8,540 bases of DNA, from NCBI GenBank assembly GCA_011682665.1, contig JAACEG010000020.1:1-8540 (forward strand), given 5' to 3'. Origin of the DNA: Lysobacteraceae bacterium. GTDB taxonomy: Bacteria > Patescibacteriota > Patescibacteriia > JAACEG01. The notes under the pieces were generated by a model. That model ran no database searches. It saw only the letters and a program-made list of their open reading frames with translations, and was not told where the DNA came from. The position numbers and the translations under genes were made by a program. Below, one piece after another: positions 1 to 6,800 of the stretch (positions within the stretch are counted from its first letter, which is position 1; the number at the start of each line of letters is the position of its first letter).

Positions 1-83
1 ATGGGATTGCTTCGCTTCGCTCGCAATGACAAGGAGTATTCAGGAGATCGCTTCGCTCCTTTCTCGCAAAGACAGCGGAATTT
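1..83. repeat. Two degenerate GC-rich palindromic repeat remnants
   Basis: The first bases contain ATTGC...GCAAT arms around a TTCGCTTCGCTC core, followed by a second, diverged relative (GGAGATCGCTTCGCTCC, then TCTCGCAAAGACA). Both are far richer in G+C than the surrounding sequence and resemble the short intergenic palindromes of the form attgcttcg...cgcaatgac seen scattered in many low-GC genomes. The window edge probably cuts the first copy. No coding potential is evident here. The remaining bases 84-150 are plain AT-rich spacer. Confidence 0.5.
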
Positions 84-150
84 ATGTATTTCGTAATCCA
101 AGATAATTAATATTTTAAAAATATAATTTGGGGATAAAACATTAGAGCGA

Positions 151-179
151 TTTACAAAAATAAAAATAAATTATATAAT
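151..179 (+). promoter_or_regulatory. Sigma70-type promoter of the transporter gene
   Basis: TTTACA (151-156) is followed after exactly 17 bp by a perfect TATAAT (174-179). The expected transcription start, 6-9 bp further on, falls at about 186-188, so the mRNA would carry only a few bases before the ATG at 190. This fits the lack of any Shine-Dalgarno sequence there and suggests a leaderless or nearly leaderless transcript. Confidence 0.72.
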
Positions 180-189
180 AATAATAAAT

Positions 190-1344
190 ATGAAAAACCA
201 TTATTTAAGTAAAAATCTTTCCCAAGGTTTTATTTATCTTTATACGGGAAAAATGATTGCTAATATTGCTTATAGTATTAGTTCTTTATTTTTGCCGATA
301 TTTTTATATAAAATTTTTGATTTTGAAATAAAATATGTTTTATATTATTATTTAGTTAGCAGTTTAATTTATATTTTTTTGGTTGCTTTTGGCGCCAAAT
401 TTTTAAACAAAGTCGGATTTAGAAATTCACTTCGCGCTAGTGTTTTTTTAGGCGCTTTGTTTTATCTCTCTTTTTATTTTATAAATGAAAATAATGCAAA
501 ATATTTTATTTTGTTTCCCATTTTGATTATAACTTTTTACCGTCTTTCTTATTGGCTTCCATATCATATTGATTTTGCTAAGTTTACTGATAAAAAGAAT
601 AGAGGGAAAGAATTTAGTATTTTGCAATCAACTAGATTAATGGTAGGTATTATTTCGCCGCTTTTAATTGGATTTATTGTTGGCTCAGTTAATTTTAAAA
701 CAATGTTTGTTTTTGGCGCAATTGTTTATCTTCTTTCTGGGATACCGTATTTAAAAATTACGAGAACAAAAGAAAAATTTTCTTGGGGATATTTTCAAAC
801 ATGGGGAAATTTTTTTAATAAGAAATATAAAAAAATAGTTTTTGCCTATATGGCTGACGGCGCGGAACAGGTAGTAGGAATTATTATTTGGCCTATTTTT
901 ATCTGGAAATTATTAGATGGAAATTTATTTAAGGTTGGAGCGATTTCTTCTTTGATTGTCGCCTTTAGTATTATTTTACAATTAATGATTGGGAGATATA
1001 CTGATAAAATGAACAAAGAAAAGATTTTGCGTTTTGGCAGTATTCTTTATTCTTTAGGTTGGATTATAAAGATTTTTGTAGCGACAGCTTTTCAAATTTT
1101 TATTACTTCAACATATCATAATTTAACAAAAATTTTTATGAGGACTCCTTTTGATGTTTTGACTTATGAGAAAGCGGCGGATTCAGGGCATTATGTTGAT
1201 GAATTCACAGTAATTCATGAAATGGCGCTTAACTTTGGAAAAGTTTTAATGTTAATTTTAGTTTTAGCTGTTTCTTCGTTTTTTAGTATTCAATGGACTT
1301 TTATTTTAGCCGCTTTATCCGCTTTATTTTTTAATTTTCTTTAA
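190..1344 (+). CDS. MFS-like multi-pass membrane transporter
   Basis: This 384-residue protein is strongly hydrophobic with about 10-12 predicted membrane segments, the size and layout of a Major Facilitator Superfamily carrier. Two related half-repeats are visible: a motif-A-like loop at residues 68-82 (starts at G68, contains GFRNSLR) and a better one at 268-281 (GRYTDKMNKEKILR, with the expected Gly and Asp). A charged cytoplasmic loop around residues 134-143 and another around 190-215 separate the bundles. The substrate cannot be read from the sequence. The ATG start is supported by the promoter ending 10 bp upstream; there is no Shine-Dalgarno site. The gene has its own promoter and terminator, so it is probably transcribed apart from the ribosomal genes. 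It looks intact. MFS membership is inferred from topology and motif A; a related permease family is possible. Confidence 0.8.
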   Translation: MKNHYLSKNLSQGFIYLYTGKMIANIAYSISSLFLPIFLYKIFDFEIKYVLYYYLVSSLIYIFLVAFGAKFLNKVGFRNSLRASVFLGALFYLSFYFINENNAKYFILFPILIITFYRLSYWLPYHIDFAKFTDKKNRGKEFSILQSTRLMVGIISPLLIGFIVGSVNFKTMFVFGAIVYLLSGIPYLKITRTKEKFSWGYFQTWGNFFNKKYKKIVFAYMADGAEQVVGIIIWPIFIWKLLDGNLFKVGAISSLIVAFSIILQLMIGRYTDKMNKEKILRFGSILYSLGWIIKIFVATAFQIFITSTYHNLTKIFMRTPFDVLTYEKAADSGHYVDEFTVIHEMALNFGKVLMLILVLAVSSFFSIQWTFILAALSALFFNFL

Positions 1345-1379
1345 TTGTATTGACTATTTTTTAAAGTTGTGTTTTACTA

Positions 1380-1420
1380 AAAATAAGGTAACTAAATTAT
1401 CTTACCTTATTTTATTTTTT
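1380..1420 (+). terminator. Rho-independent terminator after the transporter gene
   Basis: A perfect 12-bp inverted repeat, AAAATAAGGTAA (1380-1391) and TTACCTTATTTT (1402-1413), encloses a 10-nt loop and runs into a T-rich tail (TTTTATTTTTTT). The stem is A/T-rich but complete. It lies 36 bp after the transporter stop and before rpsL, so it separates the two units. The A-rich left arm and the T-rich right side make weak action on the opposite strand possible. Confidence 0.75.
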
Positions 1421-1471
1421 TAAAATTTTTAGCTTTAAAGACTTCTGGCTTTCAATTTTTAACTTATTCGT

Positions 1472-1894
1472 ATGCCCACAATAAATCAATTAATTAAAAA
1501 AGGAAGAAAAAGGATTATTAAGAAAACTAATACTCCTGCTTTACGTGCAACTTTGAATTCATTAAAACGTAAATCAAGAGAATTGCCGAAAGGAAATCCA
1601 TTTAAAAGAGGTGTTTGTTTAAAAGTTACGACTGTTACCCCTAAAAAACCAAATTCAGCTTTAAGAAAAATTGCTAGAGTACGTCTTTCTAATGGAATGG
1701 AAGTTACAGCCTATATCCCTGGTATTGGACATAATTTGCAAGAGCATTCAATTGTTTTAATCAGGGGAGGAAGAGTGAGCGATTTGCCTGGAGTGCGTTA
1801 TCATATTGTAAGAGGGGTTTATGATACCCAAGGTGTTGAGGGTAGAAAACAAAGTAGAAGTTTATATGGAGTGAAAAAAGAAAAGACTAAATAA
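1472..1894 (+). CDS. rpsL: 30S ribosomal protein S12
   Basis: S12 sits at the decoding centre and influences accuracy. The 140-residue product has the family signatures PTINQL at the start, [11 protein letters not shown] (56-66), GHNLQEHS (86-93), [12 protein letters not shown] (99-111) and RSLYGVKK near the end. Compared with E. coli S12 (124 residues with Met), about 15 residues are inserted between residues 25 and 43, before the conserved FKRGVC. The lysine of E. coli position 43 (precursor numbering) is kept as K58, and the aspartate that RimO methylthiolates in some bacteria is kept as D104. The lysine at E. coli position 88 is replaced by S103. There is no Shine-Dalgarno site before the ATG. 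It is the first gene of the str cluster; the rpsG start is 125 bp downstream. I see no convincing promoter in the 50 bp upstream. Confidence 0.97.
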   Translation: MPTINQLIKKGRKRIIKKTNTPALRATLNSLKRKSRELPKGNPFKRGVCLKVTTVTPKKPNSALRKIARVRLSNGMEVTAYIPGIGHNLQEHSIVLIRGGRVSDLPGVRYHIVRGVYDTQGVEGRKQSRSLYGVKKEKTK

Positions 1895-1920
1895 GAATTA
1901 AGAATTAAGAATTACGAATT
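1893..1920 (+). repeat. AATT heptad tandem repeat after rpsL
   Basis: Four head-to-tail 7-bp units begin inside the rpsL stop codon: AAGAATT three times, then ACGAATT. The last four bases of each unit are AATT and the first three vary. The tract belongs to the same phased family as those at 1952-2004, 2494-2539 and 3287-3335. Confidence 0.75.
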
Positions 1921-1951
1921 ATAAATCATTTTCAAAATATTTTTTTTCATT

Positions 1952-2004
1952 GAAAATTGATAATTAAAAATTTATTGAAAATTGAAAATTGATAATTGAA
2001 AATT
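1952..2004 (+). repeat. AATT heptad tract upstream of rpsG
   Basis: Seven 7-bp units of form NNNAATT occur in two runs separated by the phase break TATT (1973-1976): GAAAATT, GATAATT, AAAAATT, then GAAAATT, GAAAATT, GATAATT, GAAAATT. The tract ends 14 bp before the rpsG ATG, so it would form most of the untranslated spacer between rpsL and rpsG. Its mirror image lies just after rpsG. Confidence 0.75.
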
Positions 2005-2018
2005 AATTATATATTTTT

Positions 2019-2489
2019 ATGAGAGGAAAACGAGCTATAAAAAGAAAAATAAAATCTGATGTAAAATTCAATAATCTTAATGTTGCGAAATTTATAAATT
2101 ATTTAATGGAAAGAGGAAAAAAAACAGTTGCTCAAAAAATTATTTATGAATCTTTTGATATTATTGAAAAGAAAACAAAAAAAAATCCTTTAACTATTTT
2201 TGAACAGGCTATTAGAAATGTTACTCCTATTCTTGAGGTAAAAGGAAGGCGTGTTGGAGGAGCTAATTATCAGGTTCCAATAATGGTTAAGGGAACGCGA
2301 AAATTTCAATTAGCCAGCCGTTGGATTATCACAGCCGCAAAAGCGCGGAAAGGGAAGCCAATGAGAGAAAAATTAGCTTTTGAATTGATGGACGCGGCAA
2401 AAGAAGAAGGTTCAGCGATTAAGAAAAAACAAGATGTTCAAAGAATGGCAGAATCAAATAGAGCCTTCGCGCATTTTGCAAGATATTAA
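2019..2489 (+). CDS. rpsG: 30S ribosomal protein S7
   Basis: S7 is the primary 16S rRNA-binding protein that nucleates assembly of the small-subunit head and touches the E site. The 156-residue product matches the usual bacterial length. It shows the basic N-terminus (RGKRAIKRKIK), the central VKGRRVGGANYQVP segment (74-87), RWIITAAKARKGKPM (101-115) and the conserved C-terminal RMAESNRAFAH (142-152). The start follows the AT-rich heptad tract and has no Shine-Dalgarno site; no other in-frame ATG gives a proper S7 N-terminus. In the classic str operon S7 is the autoregulatory protein, but no E. coli-like S7 target structure is recognisable in the 125-bp spacer, which is nearly all A and T. 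The reading frame looks complete and normal. Confidence 0.97.
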   Translation: MRGKRAIKRKIKSDVKFNNLNVAKFINYLMERGKKTVAQKIIYESFDIIEKKTKKNPLTIFEQAIRNVTPILEVKGRRVGGANYQVPIMVKGTRKFQLASRWIITAAKARKGKPMREKLAFELMDAAKEEGSAIKKKQDVQRMAESNRAFAHFARY

Positions 2490-2493
2490 CATC

Positions 2494-2539
2494 AATTTTC
2501 AATTATCAATTTTCAATAAATTTTCAATTTACAATTTTT
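2494..2539 (-). repeat. Inverted AATT heptad tract downstream of rpsG
   Basis: Starting four bases after the rpsG stop are AATTTTC, AATTATC, AATTTTC, a 4-bp break AATA, then AATTTTC, AATTTAC and AATTTTT. Read on the minus strand it reproduces the upstream tract, including the TATT phase break: 2494-2523 is the reverse complement of 1968-2004 apart from one missing heptad. rpsG is therefore bracketed by an inverted pair. Confidence 0.72.
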
Positions 2540-2597
2540 TAACCCTTCTAACCTCCCCTAAAAGGGGAGGAATCCATTATTCTTGTTTTAGGGGGTA
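2540..2597. repeat. Internally deleted copy of the TACCCC...GGGGTA element
   Basis: About 58 bp begin with a TAACCCTTCTAAC version of the left terminus, carry the hairpin CCTCCCC...GGGGAGG and the shared AATCCATTATT, then jump to TTTTAGGGGGTA. Compared with the full copy at 2608-2718, the central part and the second hairpin's left arm are missing. It lies in direct orientation, 10 bp before the full copy. Confidence 0.6.
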
Positions 2598-2607
2598 TTT
2601 CAATTTT

Positions 2608-2718
2608 TACCCCACCTAACCTCCCCTAAATAGGGGAGGAATCCATTATTTTTATTCTCCCCCTTTTAGAGGGATAGTATTCTCGTTCTCCCCCTTTTAG
2701 GGGGAGTTAGAGGGGGTA
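2608..2718. repeat. Full-length 111-bp terminal-inverted-repeat element, copy 1
   Basis: The element starts with TACCCCACCTAAC (2608-2620) and ends with GTTAGAGGGGGTA (2706-2718); these termini are inverted repeats matching at 11 of 13 positions. Just inside each end is a hairpin: CCTCCCC/GGGGAGG (2620-2639) on the left and CTCCCCC/GGGGGAG (2688-2706) on the right, with a weaker C-run/G-run hairpin between. No reading frame is supported. The layout is that of a small non-autonomous palindromic or MITE-like element. A second copy with the same ends sits at 6912-7024. Confidence 0.68.
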
Positions 2719-2827
2719 TCATTAGAGAGGGTATTAATTAATTTTAAAGAACATAAATTTGATTTTTGAAATTTGGATGTTAATCCTGATATCCAAAGAC
2801 AGAAATTAAATAAAGGAGTGGGATAAA

Positions 2828-3050
2828 ATGCCAGAGAAAATTTTTTGAGATTGTAATAAAAGGGATAGAAGATGAAGATAGTTGTGATATTAAGTTAAAA
2901 TTTGGAAAATTGGCAGAAGAAACTGTTGGATTTTTTAGAATAAAATTTTCGTTAGGAAAGAAAGACAAGGATACTATAGAATGGTTGAAGTTAAATATTT
3001 TAGAATGTTTAGACGATAATATAGAGAGAATCAAAGAAATTTTTTCATAA
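2828..3050 (+). pseudogene. Small unknown gene broken by a frameshift
   Basis: An AAGGAG Shine-Dalgarno site (2813-2818) precedes an ATG at 2828, but this frame reads only MPEKIF and then stops at TGA (2846-2848). If one T of the six-T run at 2841-2846 is skipped, the frame continues from GAG (2847) to TAA (3048-3050) and gives a 73-residue acidic, lysine-rich protein of about EIVIKGIEDEDS... type with a helical-looking C-terminus (NIERIKEIFS). Its composition is protein-like, unlike the antisense frame. I recognise no family. Short open stretches just upstream (2770-2823) could be remnants of a longer decayed gene. It may be a pseudogene, a homopolymer sequencing error, or a +1 programmed frameshift of the prfB kind, because UUU can re-pair with UUU one base on before UGA. 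The first is the safest reading. Confidence 0.5.
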
Positions 3051-3056
3051 TAAGTT

Positions 3057-3096
3057 GGTCGGTCGAAAATATAAACAAAAAAATTTTTAACCGACC
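3057..3096 (+). other. Inverted repeat after the broken gene
   Basis: GGTCGGT (3057-3063) and ACCGACC (3090-3096) form a perfect 7-bp stem around a 26-nt A-rich loop, starting 6 bp after the broken gene's stop. It could be a terminator, but there is no T-run after the right arm, so that role is doubtful. Confidence 0.35.
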
Positions 3097-3144
3097 TCAA
3101 CAAAAAATTAAAAAATTATATATAAAATTAAAAAGTTATTTTCT

Positions 3145-3214
3145 GTCATTCCCGCGAAGGCGGGAATCTTATGTTCGTTTTGTGAAACGAGATTCCCGCC
3201 TTCGCGGGAATGAC
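3145..3214. repeat. Long GC-rich palindrome with self-complementary arms
   Basis: Two perfect 24-nt arms (3145-3168 and 3191-3214) are reverse complements. Each arm starts or ends with GTCATTCCC/GGGAATGAC and is itself nearly palindromic around a CGCGAAGGCG core. Inside lies a further stem, TCGTTT (3175-3180) with AAACGA (3185-3190), on a 4-nt loop. The motif is the widespread intergenic gtcattcccgc...gcgggaatgac repeat type. Weakened echoes (GGGAATGA, AGGAATAACA) follow to about 3256. As RNA it would be a very stable hairpin about 125 bases before fusA. Confidence 0.78.
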
Positions 3215-3286
3215 AAAAGAAAAAATGGGAATGATAAAAGAAGAAATAGGAATAACAATTGATATATTTTGTAATTAAAATTAATT

Positions 3287-3335
3287 AATTCATAATTCAT
3301 AATTCATAATTCATAATTTTTAATTCTTAATTCAT
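3287..3335 (+). repeat. AATT heptad tract directly upstream of fusA
   Basis: Seven uninterrupted 7-bp units occur here: AATTCAT four times, AATTTTT, AATTCTT, AATTCAT. The tract ends 5 bp before the fusA ATG and occupies the place where a Shine-Dalgarno site would be. The CATAAT strings it creates resemble -10 boxes but are a by-product of the repeat, and no -35 box is correctly spaced to any of them. Confidence 0.78.
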
Positions 3336-3340
3336 AAATT

Positions 3341-5449
3341 ATGCCGAGAAAGTATTCACTTGAAAAAACAAGAAATATCGGGATTATCGCCCATATTGAT
3401 GCTGGAAAGACAACCGTCACCGAGCGTATTTTATATTATACAGGGAAAAAACATAAAATAGGCGAAGTCCACAATGGAGAAGCAGAAATGGATTGGATGG
3501 AGCAGGAGCAAGAAAGAGGGATTACCATTACATCAGCAGCCACAACTTGTTTTTGGAAAGATTGTAATATTAATATTATTGATACTCCAGGGCATATTGA
3601 TTTTACTGTGGAAGTGCAAAGATCTTTACGAGTTTTAGATGGAGGAGTTGTTATTTTTGATGGAGTTGCCGGAGTAGAGCCACAATCAGAAACTGTCTGG
3701 CATCAAGCTGACAAGTTCCATGTTCCACGGATAGCTTTTATTAACAAACTTGACAGGACAGGCGCCGATTTTTTTTATGATTTGAAAACCATTCATGAAC
3801 GGCTTACAAAAGAGGCTTATCCTATTCAACTCCCAATAGGGACGGAAGCAGATTTTAAAGGTATCATTGATTTAATTGAAAAAAAAGCAATTATTTATAA
3901 AAATGATATGGGGACTAAATGGGAAGAGCAAGAAATTCCAAAAGATATGAAAGATAAATTTGAGGAATATCGTAAAAAATTAATAGAAGCCATTGTTGAA
4001 AATGATGAGAATTTAATGAATAAATATTTAGAAGGAAAAGAAATAACTAATGATGAATTAAAAAATATATTAAGGAGGGCTACTATTGATAATAAAATTG
4101 TTCCTGTTTTATGCGGAAGCGCTTTAAAAAATAAAGGTATTCAATTTTTATTAGATGCTGTTATTGAATATTTACCTTCTCCTCTTGAAGCTCCGGTTAT
4201 TGAAGGTAAAGATCCAAAAGATAAAGAAAAGATTATAAAAATTAATGTTTCTGATTCAGCGCCTTTTACGGCCTTGGCCTTTAAAATAGCCGTTGATCCT
4301 TTTGTCGGAAAACTTTGTTTTTTTAGAGTCTATGCGGGAACGTTAAAATCAGGATCTTATGTTTTAAATGTTAATACAGGTATAAAAGAAAGAATTGGAA
4401 GAATTGTGAAACTTTACGCTAATCATCGCGAGGAAGTGCAGGAAGTTTATAGTGGGGAAATTGCTGCGGCAGTTGGATTAAAGAAAACTTTTACCGGCCA
4501 TTCCTTGACTGATATTGATCATCCGGTAATTTTAGAAAATATTACATTTCCAGAACCAGTTATTTCAGTCGCTATTGAACCGAAAACAAAATCAGATCAG
4601 GAAAAAATGGGGATAGCTTTGCAAAAATTATCAGAAGAGGATCCGACTTTTAAAATAAAAACAAATGATGAAACAGCGCAGACTATAATTTCTGGGATGG
4701 GCGAACTTCATTTGGATATTATTATAGACAGGATGAAACGTGAATTTAAAGTAGAAGCAAATATTGGACAACCGCAAGTTGCCTATAAAGAAACAATCAA
4801 GTCAGAAGCTAAGGCAGAAGGAAAATATATTCATCAGTCAGGTGGTCGCGGCCAATATGGAGATTGTTGGTTAAAATTAGAACCTTTAGAAAAAGATAAG
4901 GACAGTAAAGATAATAAAAATTTTGAATTTGTTAATGCTATAAAAGGAGCTTCTATTCCGAATGAATATATTCCGGCGATTGAAAAAGGGGCTAAAGAAG
5001 CCATGGCTAATGGAGTGGTAGCTGGTTATCCAATGATAAATATAAAAGTGACAGTTTATGATGGCTCCTATCATGAAGTTGATTCATCTGAAATCGCTTT
5101 TAAAATAGCTGCTAATCGTGGTTTTCAAGAAGCGGCGAAAAATGCCAGACCAATTATTTTAGAGCCGATTATGTCAGTTGAGGTTGTAACTCCTGAAGAG
5201 TTTATGGGAGATGTAATTGGAGATTTGAATTCTAAAAGAGGGCAAATCGGACAAATGGAAGATAGAGGACATGGAGTAGCGCAAACAAAAGTTATTAGCG
5301 CAAAAGTTCCTCTATCTGAGATGTTCGGATATGCAACGCAATTGCGTTCAATGACGCAAGGAAGAGCTTCATATTCTATGGAATTTTTAGAATATAGCGA
5401 GGCTCCCAAAAGTGTTACAGAAAAAATTGTTGAGGGAAAGCAGAAGTAA
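3341..5449 (+). CDS. fusA: Elongation factor G
   Basis: EF-G is the cytoplasmic GTPase that drives translocation and, with RRF, ribosome recycling. The 702 residues match the family length. The G domain has AHIDAGKT (17-24), RGITI (59-63), DTPGH (81-85), NKLD (135-138) and GSAL (259-262). Domain II begins near residue 295, GELHLD (454-459) lies in domain III, domain IV contains SGGRGQYG (500-507) and the tip histidine in [10 protein letters not shown] (H578, equivalent to E. coli H583), and domain V follows from about residue 607. A short charged stretch, [10 protein letters not shown] (517-526), enlarges a domain IV loop. The [15 protein letters not shown] start is the expected one; there is no Shine-Dalgarno site and a heptad tract runs up to it. 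It is 850 bp from rpsG instead of a few bases, so a separate promoter is possible. The sequence appears complete and functional. Confidence 0.98.
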   Translation: MPRKYSLEKTRNIGIIAHIDAGKTTVTERILYYTGKKHKIGEVHNGEAEMDWMEQEQERGITITSAATTCFWKDCNINIIDTPGHIDFTVEVQRSLRVLDGGVVIFDGVAGVEPQSETVWHQADKFHVPRIAFINKLDRTGADFFYDLKTIHERLTKEAYPIQLPIGTEADFKGIIDLIEKKAIIYKNDMGTKWEEQEIPKDMKDKFEEYRKKLIEAIVENDENLMNKYLEGKEITNDELKNILRRATIDNKIVPVLCGSALKNKGIQFLLDAVIEYLPSPLEAPVIEGKDPKDKEKIIKINVSDSAPFTALAFKIAVDPFVGKLCFFRVYAGTLKSGSYVLNVNTGIKERIGRIVKLYANHREEVQEVYSGEIAAAVGLKKTFTGHSLTDIDHPVILENITFPEPVISVAIEPKTKSDQEKMGIALQKLSEEDPTFKIKTNDETAQTIISGMGELHLDIIIDRMKREFKVEANIGQPQVAYKETIKSEAKAEGKYIHQSGGRGQYGDCWLKLEPLEKDKDSKDNKNFEFVNAIKGASIPNEYIPAIEKGAKEAMANGVVAGYPMINIKVTVYDGSYHEVDSSEIAFKIAANRGFQEAAKNARPIILEPIMSVEVVTPEEFMGDVIGDLNSKRGQIGQMEDRGHGVAQTKVISAKVPLSEMFGYATQLRSMTQGRASYSMEFLEYSEAPKSVTEKIVEGKQK

Positions 5450-5459
5450 ATAATTTCTC

Positions 5460-5487
5460 TTGACATTTTTAATAAATGTGATAATAT
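5460..5487 (+). promoter_or_regulatory. Promoter for tuf between fusA and tuf
   Basis: A perfect TTGACA (5460-5465) lies 11 bp after the fusA stop. Candidate -10 boxes are TAATAT (5482-5487, 16-bp spacer) or GATAAT (5480-5485, 14-bp spacer); the first has the better spacing. Transcription would begin near 5493-5496, leaving a leader of about 95 nt before the tuf ATG. This gives tuf its own transcription, in addition to any readthrough from fusA. Confidence 0.6.
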
Positions 5488-5525
5488 GAAAAAAATAATA
5501 AATTTAAATAAATTTAATTTTAATT

Positions 5526-5581
5526 AAGCAATTGGATAAAACCTTTTGATCTTTTTTTCAAAAGGGTTGCTTATTAAGGAG
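5526..5581 (+). promoter_or_regulatory. Structured tuf leader hairpin and Shine-Dalgarno site
   Basis: A two-part stem forms in the leader: outer AAGCAA (5526-5531) with TTGCTT (5567-5572), and inner CCTTTTGA (5542-5549) with TCAAAAGG (5558-5565) on a U-rich 8-nt loop. Directly after it comes AAGGAG (5576-5581), 9 bases before the ATG at 5591. It is the only strong ribosome binding site in front of an intact gene in the window, and it fixes the tuf start. The hairpin ends just before the Shine-Dalgarno site, so it may present that site or control it. The role is inferred. Confidence 0.55.
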
Positions 5582-5590
5582 AATAAAAAA

Positions 5591-6781
5591 ATGGCAGAAA
5601 AATTTGAAAGAACAAAACCCCATATCAACATTGGAACTATTGGTCATGTTGATCATGGAAAAACCACTTTAACAGCCGCAATGCTGAAAGTTTTTAAAAC
5701 GAAAGGAATGCAGGCATCTGACAAAACCGTAGATCAAATTGACTCGGCGCCTGAAGAGAAGGAACGTGGAATTACAATCGCCACTGCCCATGTTGAATAT
5801 GAATCAGAAAAAAGACATTATGCTCATGTTGATTGTCCTGGCCATGCTGATTATGTAAAGAATATGATTACTGGGGCGGCTCAAATGGATGGAGCTATTT
5901 TAGTTGTTGCCGCTACTGACGGACCAATGCCTCAAACAAGAGAGCATATTCTTTTAGCTCGTCAAGTTGGGGTTCCTTATATTATTGTATTTTTAAATAA
6001 AATTGATCAGGTTGAAGAACCAGAATTAATAGATTTAGTTGAACAGGAAATAAGGGATTTGCTTAACAAATATGGATTTCCAGGAGATGATACGCCTATA
6101 ATTAGAGGTTCTGCTTTAAAGGCCTTAGAAAATCCAACAGACGAAGAGGCTACAAAACCAATTTTTGATTTATTAAAAGCAATTGATGAATATATTCCTG
6201 AACCTAAGAGAGATATTAATAAGCCTTTTTTAATGCCTATTGAAGATATTTTTTCAATTGAAGGCCGGGGGACAGTTGTTACGGGAAGAATTGAAAGGGG
6301 AATTATAAAAATTAATGAAGAAGTTGAGATTATTGGTTTAGGAGAAACAAGAAAAACAGTTGTGACAGGTATTGAAATGTTTAATAAATCTTTAGATGAA
6401 GGCAGGGCCGGAGATAATGCTGGAGTTTTATTAAGAGGAACTAAAAAAGATGAAGTAAAAAGAGGACAGGTTTTGGCAAAGCCAGGAACAGTTACTCCTC
6501 ATACAGAATTTGAAGGCGAAGTTTATGTATTAAGTAAGGAAGAAGGCGGAAGACATAAGCCATTTTTTAAGGGATATAAACCGCAATTTTATATCAGAAC
6601 AACAGATGTAACAGGAGAGGTAATTTTGCCTGAAGATGTAAAGATGGTAATGCCTGGAGATACGGCAAAATTTACTATAAAGTTAATTAGTCCTGTTGCC
6701 TTAGAAGAGCAACAAAAATTTGCTATTCGTGAAGGTGGAAAAACTGTTGGCGCCGGAGTAGTTATTAAAATCATAAAATAG
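5591..6781 (+). CDS. tuf: Elongation factor Tu
   Basis: EF-Tu is the cytoplasmic GTPase that delivers aminoacyl-tRNA to the ribosomal A site. The 396-residue product is of normal length. It carries GHVDHGKT (18-25), RGITI with the switch-I threonine T62, DCPGH with catalytic H85, NKID (136-139, within the NKxD rule) and GSAL (173-176), followed by the two beta-barrel domains with [13 protein letters not shown] and the C-terminal [19 protein letters not shown] block. I chose the ATG at 5591 because AAGGAG lies 9 bases upstream and [23 protein letters not shown] is the standard N-terminus. A longer reading from the TTG at 5546 would run through the leader hairpin. A promoter upstream suggests extra expression, fitting an abundant protein. 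The stop is TAG. No sequence abnormality is seen. Confidence 0.98.
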   Translation: MAEKFERTKPHINIGTIGHVDHGKTTLTAAMLKVFKTKGMQASDKTVDQIDSAPEEKERGITIATAHVEYESEKRHYAHVDCPGHADYVKNMITGAAQMDGAILVVAATDGPMPQTREHILLARQVGVPYIIVFLNKIDQVEEPELIDLVEQEIRDLLNKYGFPGDDTPIIRGSALKALENPTDEEATKPIFDLLKAIDEYIPEPKRDINKPFLMPIEDIFSIEGRGTVVTGRIERGIIKINEEVEIIGLGETRKTVVTGIEMFNKSLDEGRAGDNAGVLLRGTKKDEVKRGQVLAKPGTVTPHTEFEGEVYVLSKEEGGRHKPFFKGYKPQFYIRTTDVTGEVILPEDVKMVMPGDTAKFTIKLISPVALEEQQKFAIREGGKTVGAGVVIKIIK

Positions 6782-6800
6782 ATATATCAAGTTTGTTTTT

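Noticed and set aside
2434..2619. A 61-codon plus-strand frame overlapping the end of rpsG
   Set aside because: It starts inside rpsG in another frame and then translates the heptad and TIR repeats, with no sign of a protein family.
2828..2848. TGA recoded as glycine, as in Gracilibacteria and SR1
   Set aside because: Reading through the TGA soon meets further stops (TGA and then TAG within 12 codons), the continuing protein is in a different frame, and no intact gene here has an in-frame TGA.
2780..3103. A 107-codon minus-strand reading frame
   Set aside because: It is rich in Phe, Ser, Ile and Asn as expected for the antisense of a plus-strand gene; the plus-strand frame has a ribosome site and better protein composition.
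3259..3296. A fusA promoter using TTGATA (3259-3264) and a CATAAT box
   Set aside because: The CATAAT strings are products of the AATTCAT repeat and the nearest one is 26 bp from TTGATA; at 17-bp spacing only TAATTA is available.
5125..5466. A 113-codon minus-strand frame inside fusA
   Set aside because: It is an antisense shadow of the strongly conserved EF-G domain IV/V coding sequence; smaller frames at 4886-5074 and 6589-6774 are the same kind of shadow.
5546..5590. A 15-residue longer EF-Tu starting at the TTG at 5546
   Set aside because: The reading runs through the leader hairpin, lacks a ribosome site, and the ATG at 5591 has AAGGAG and gives the standard EF-Tu N-terminus.
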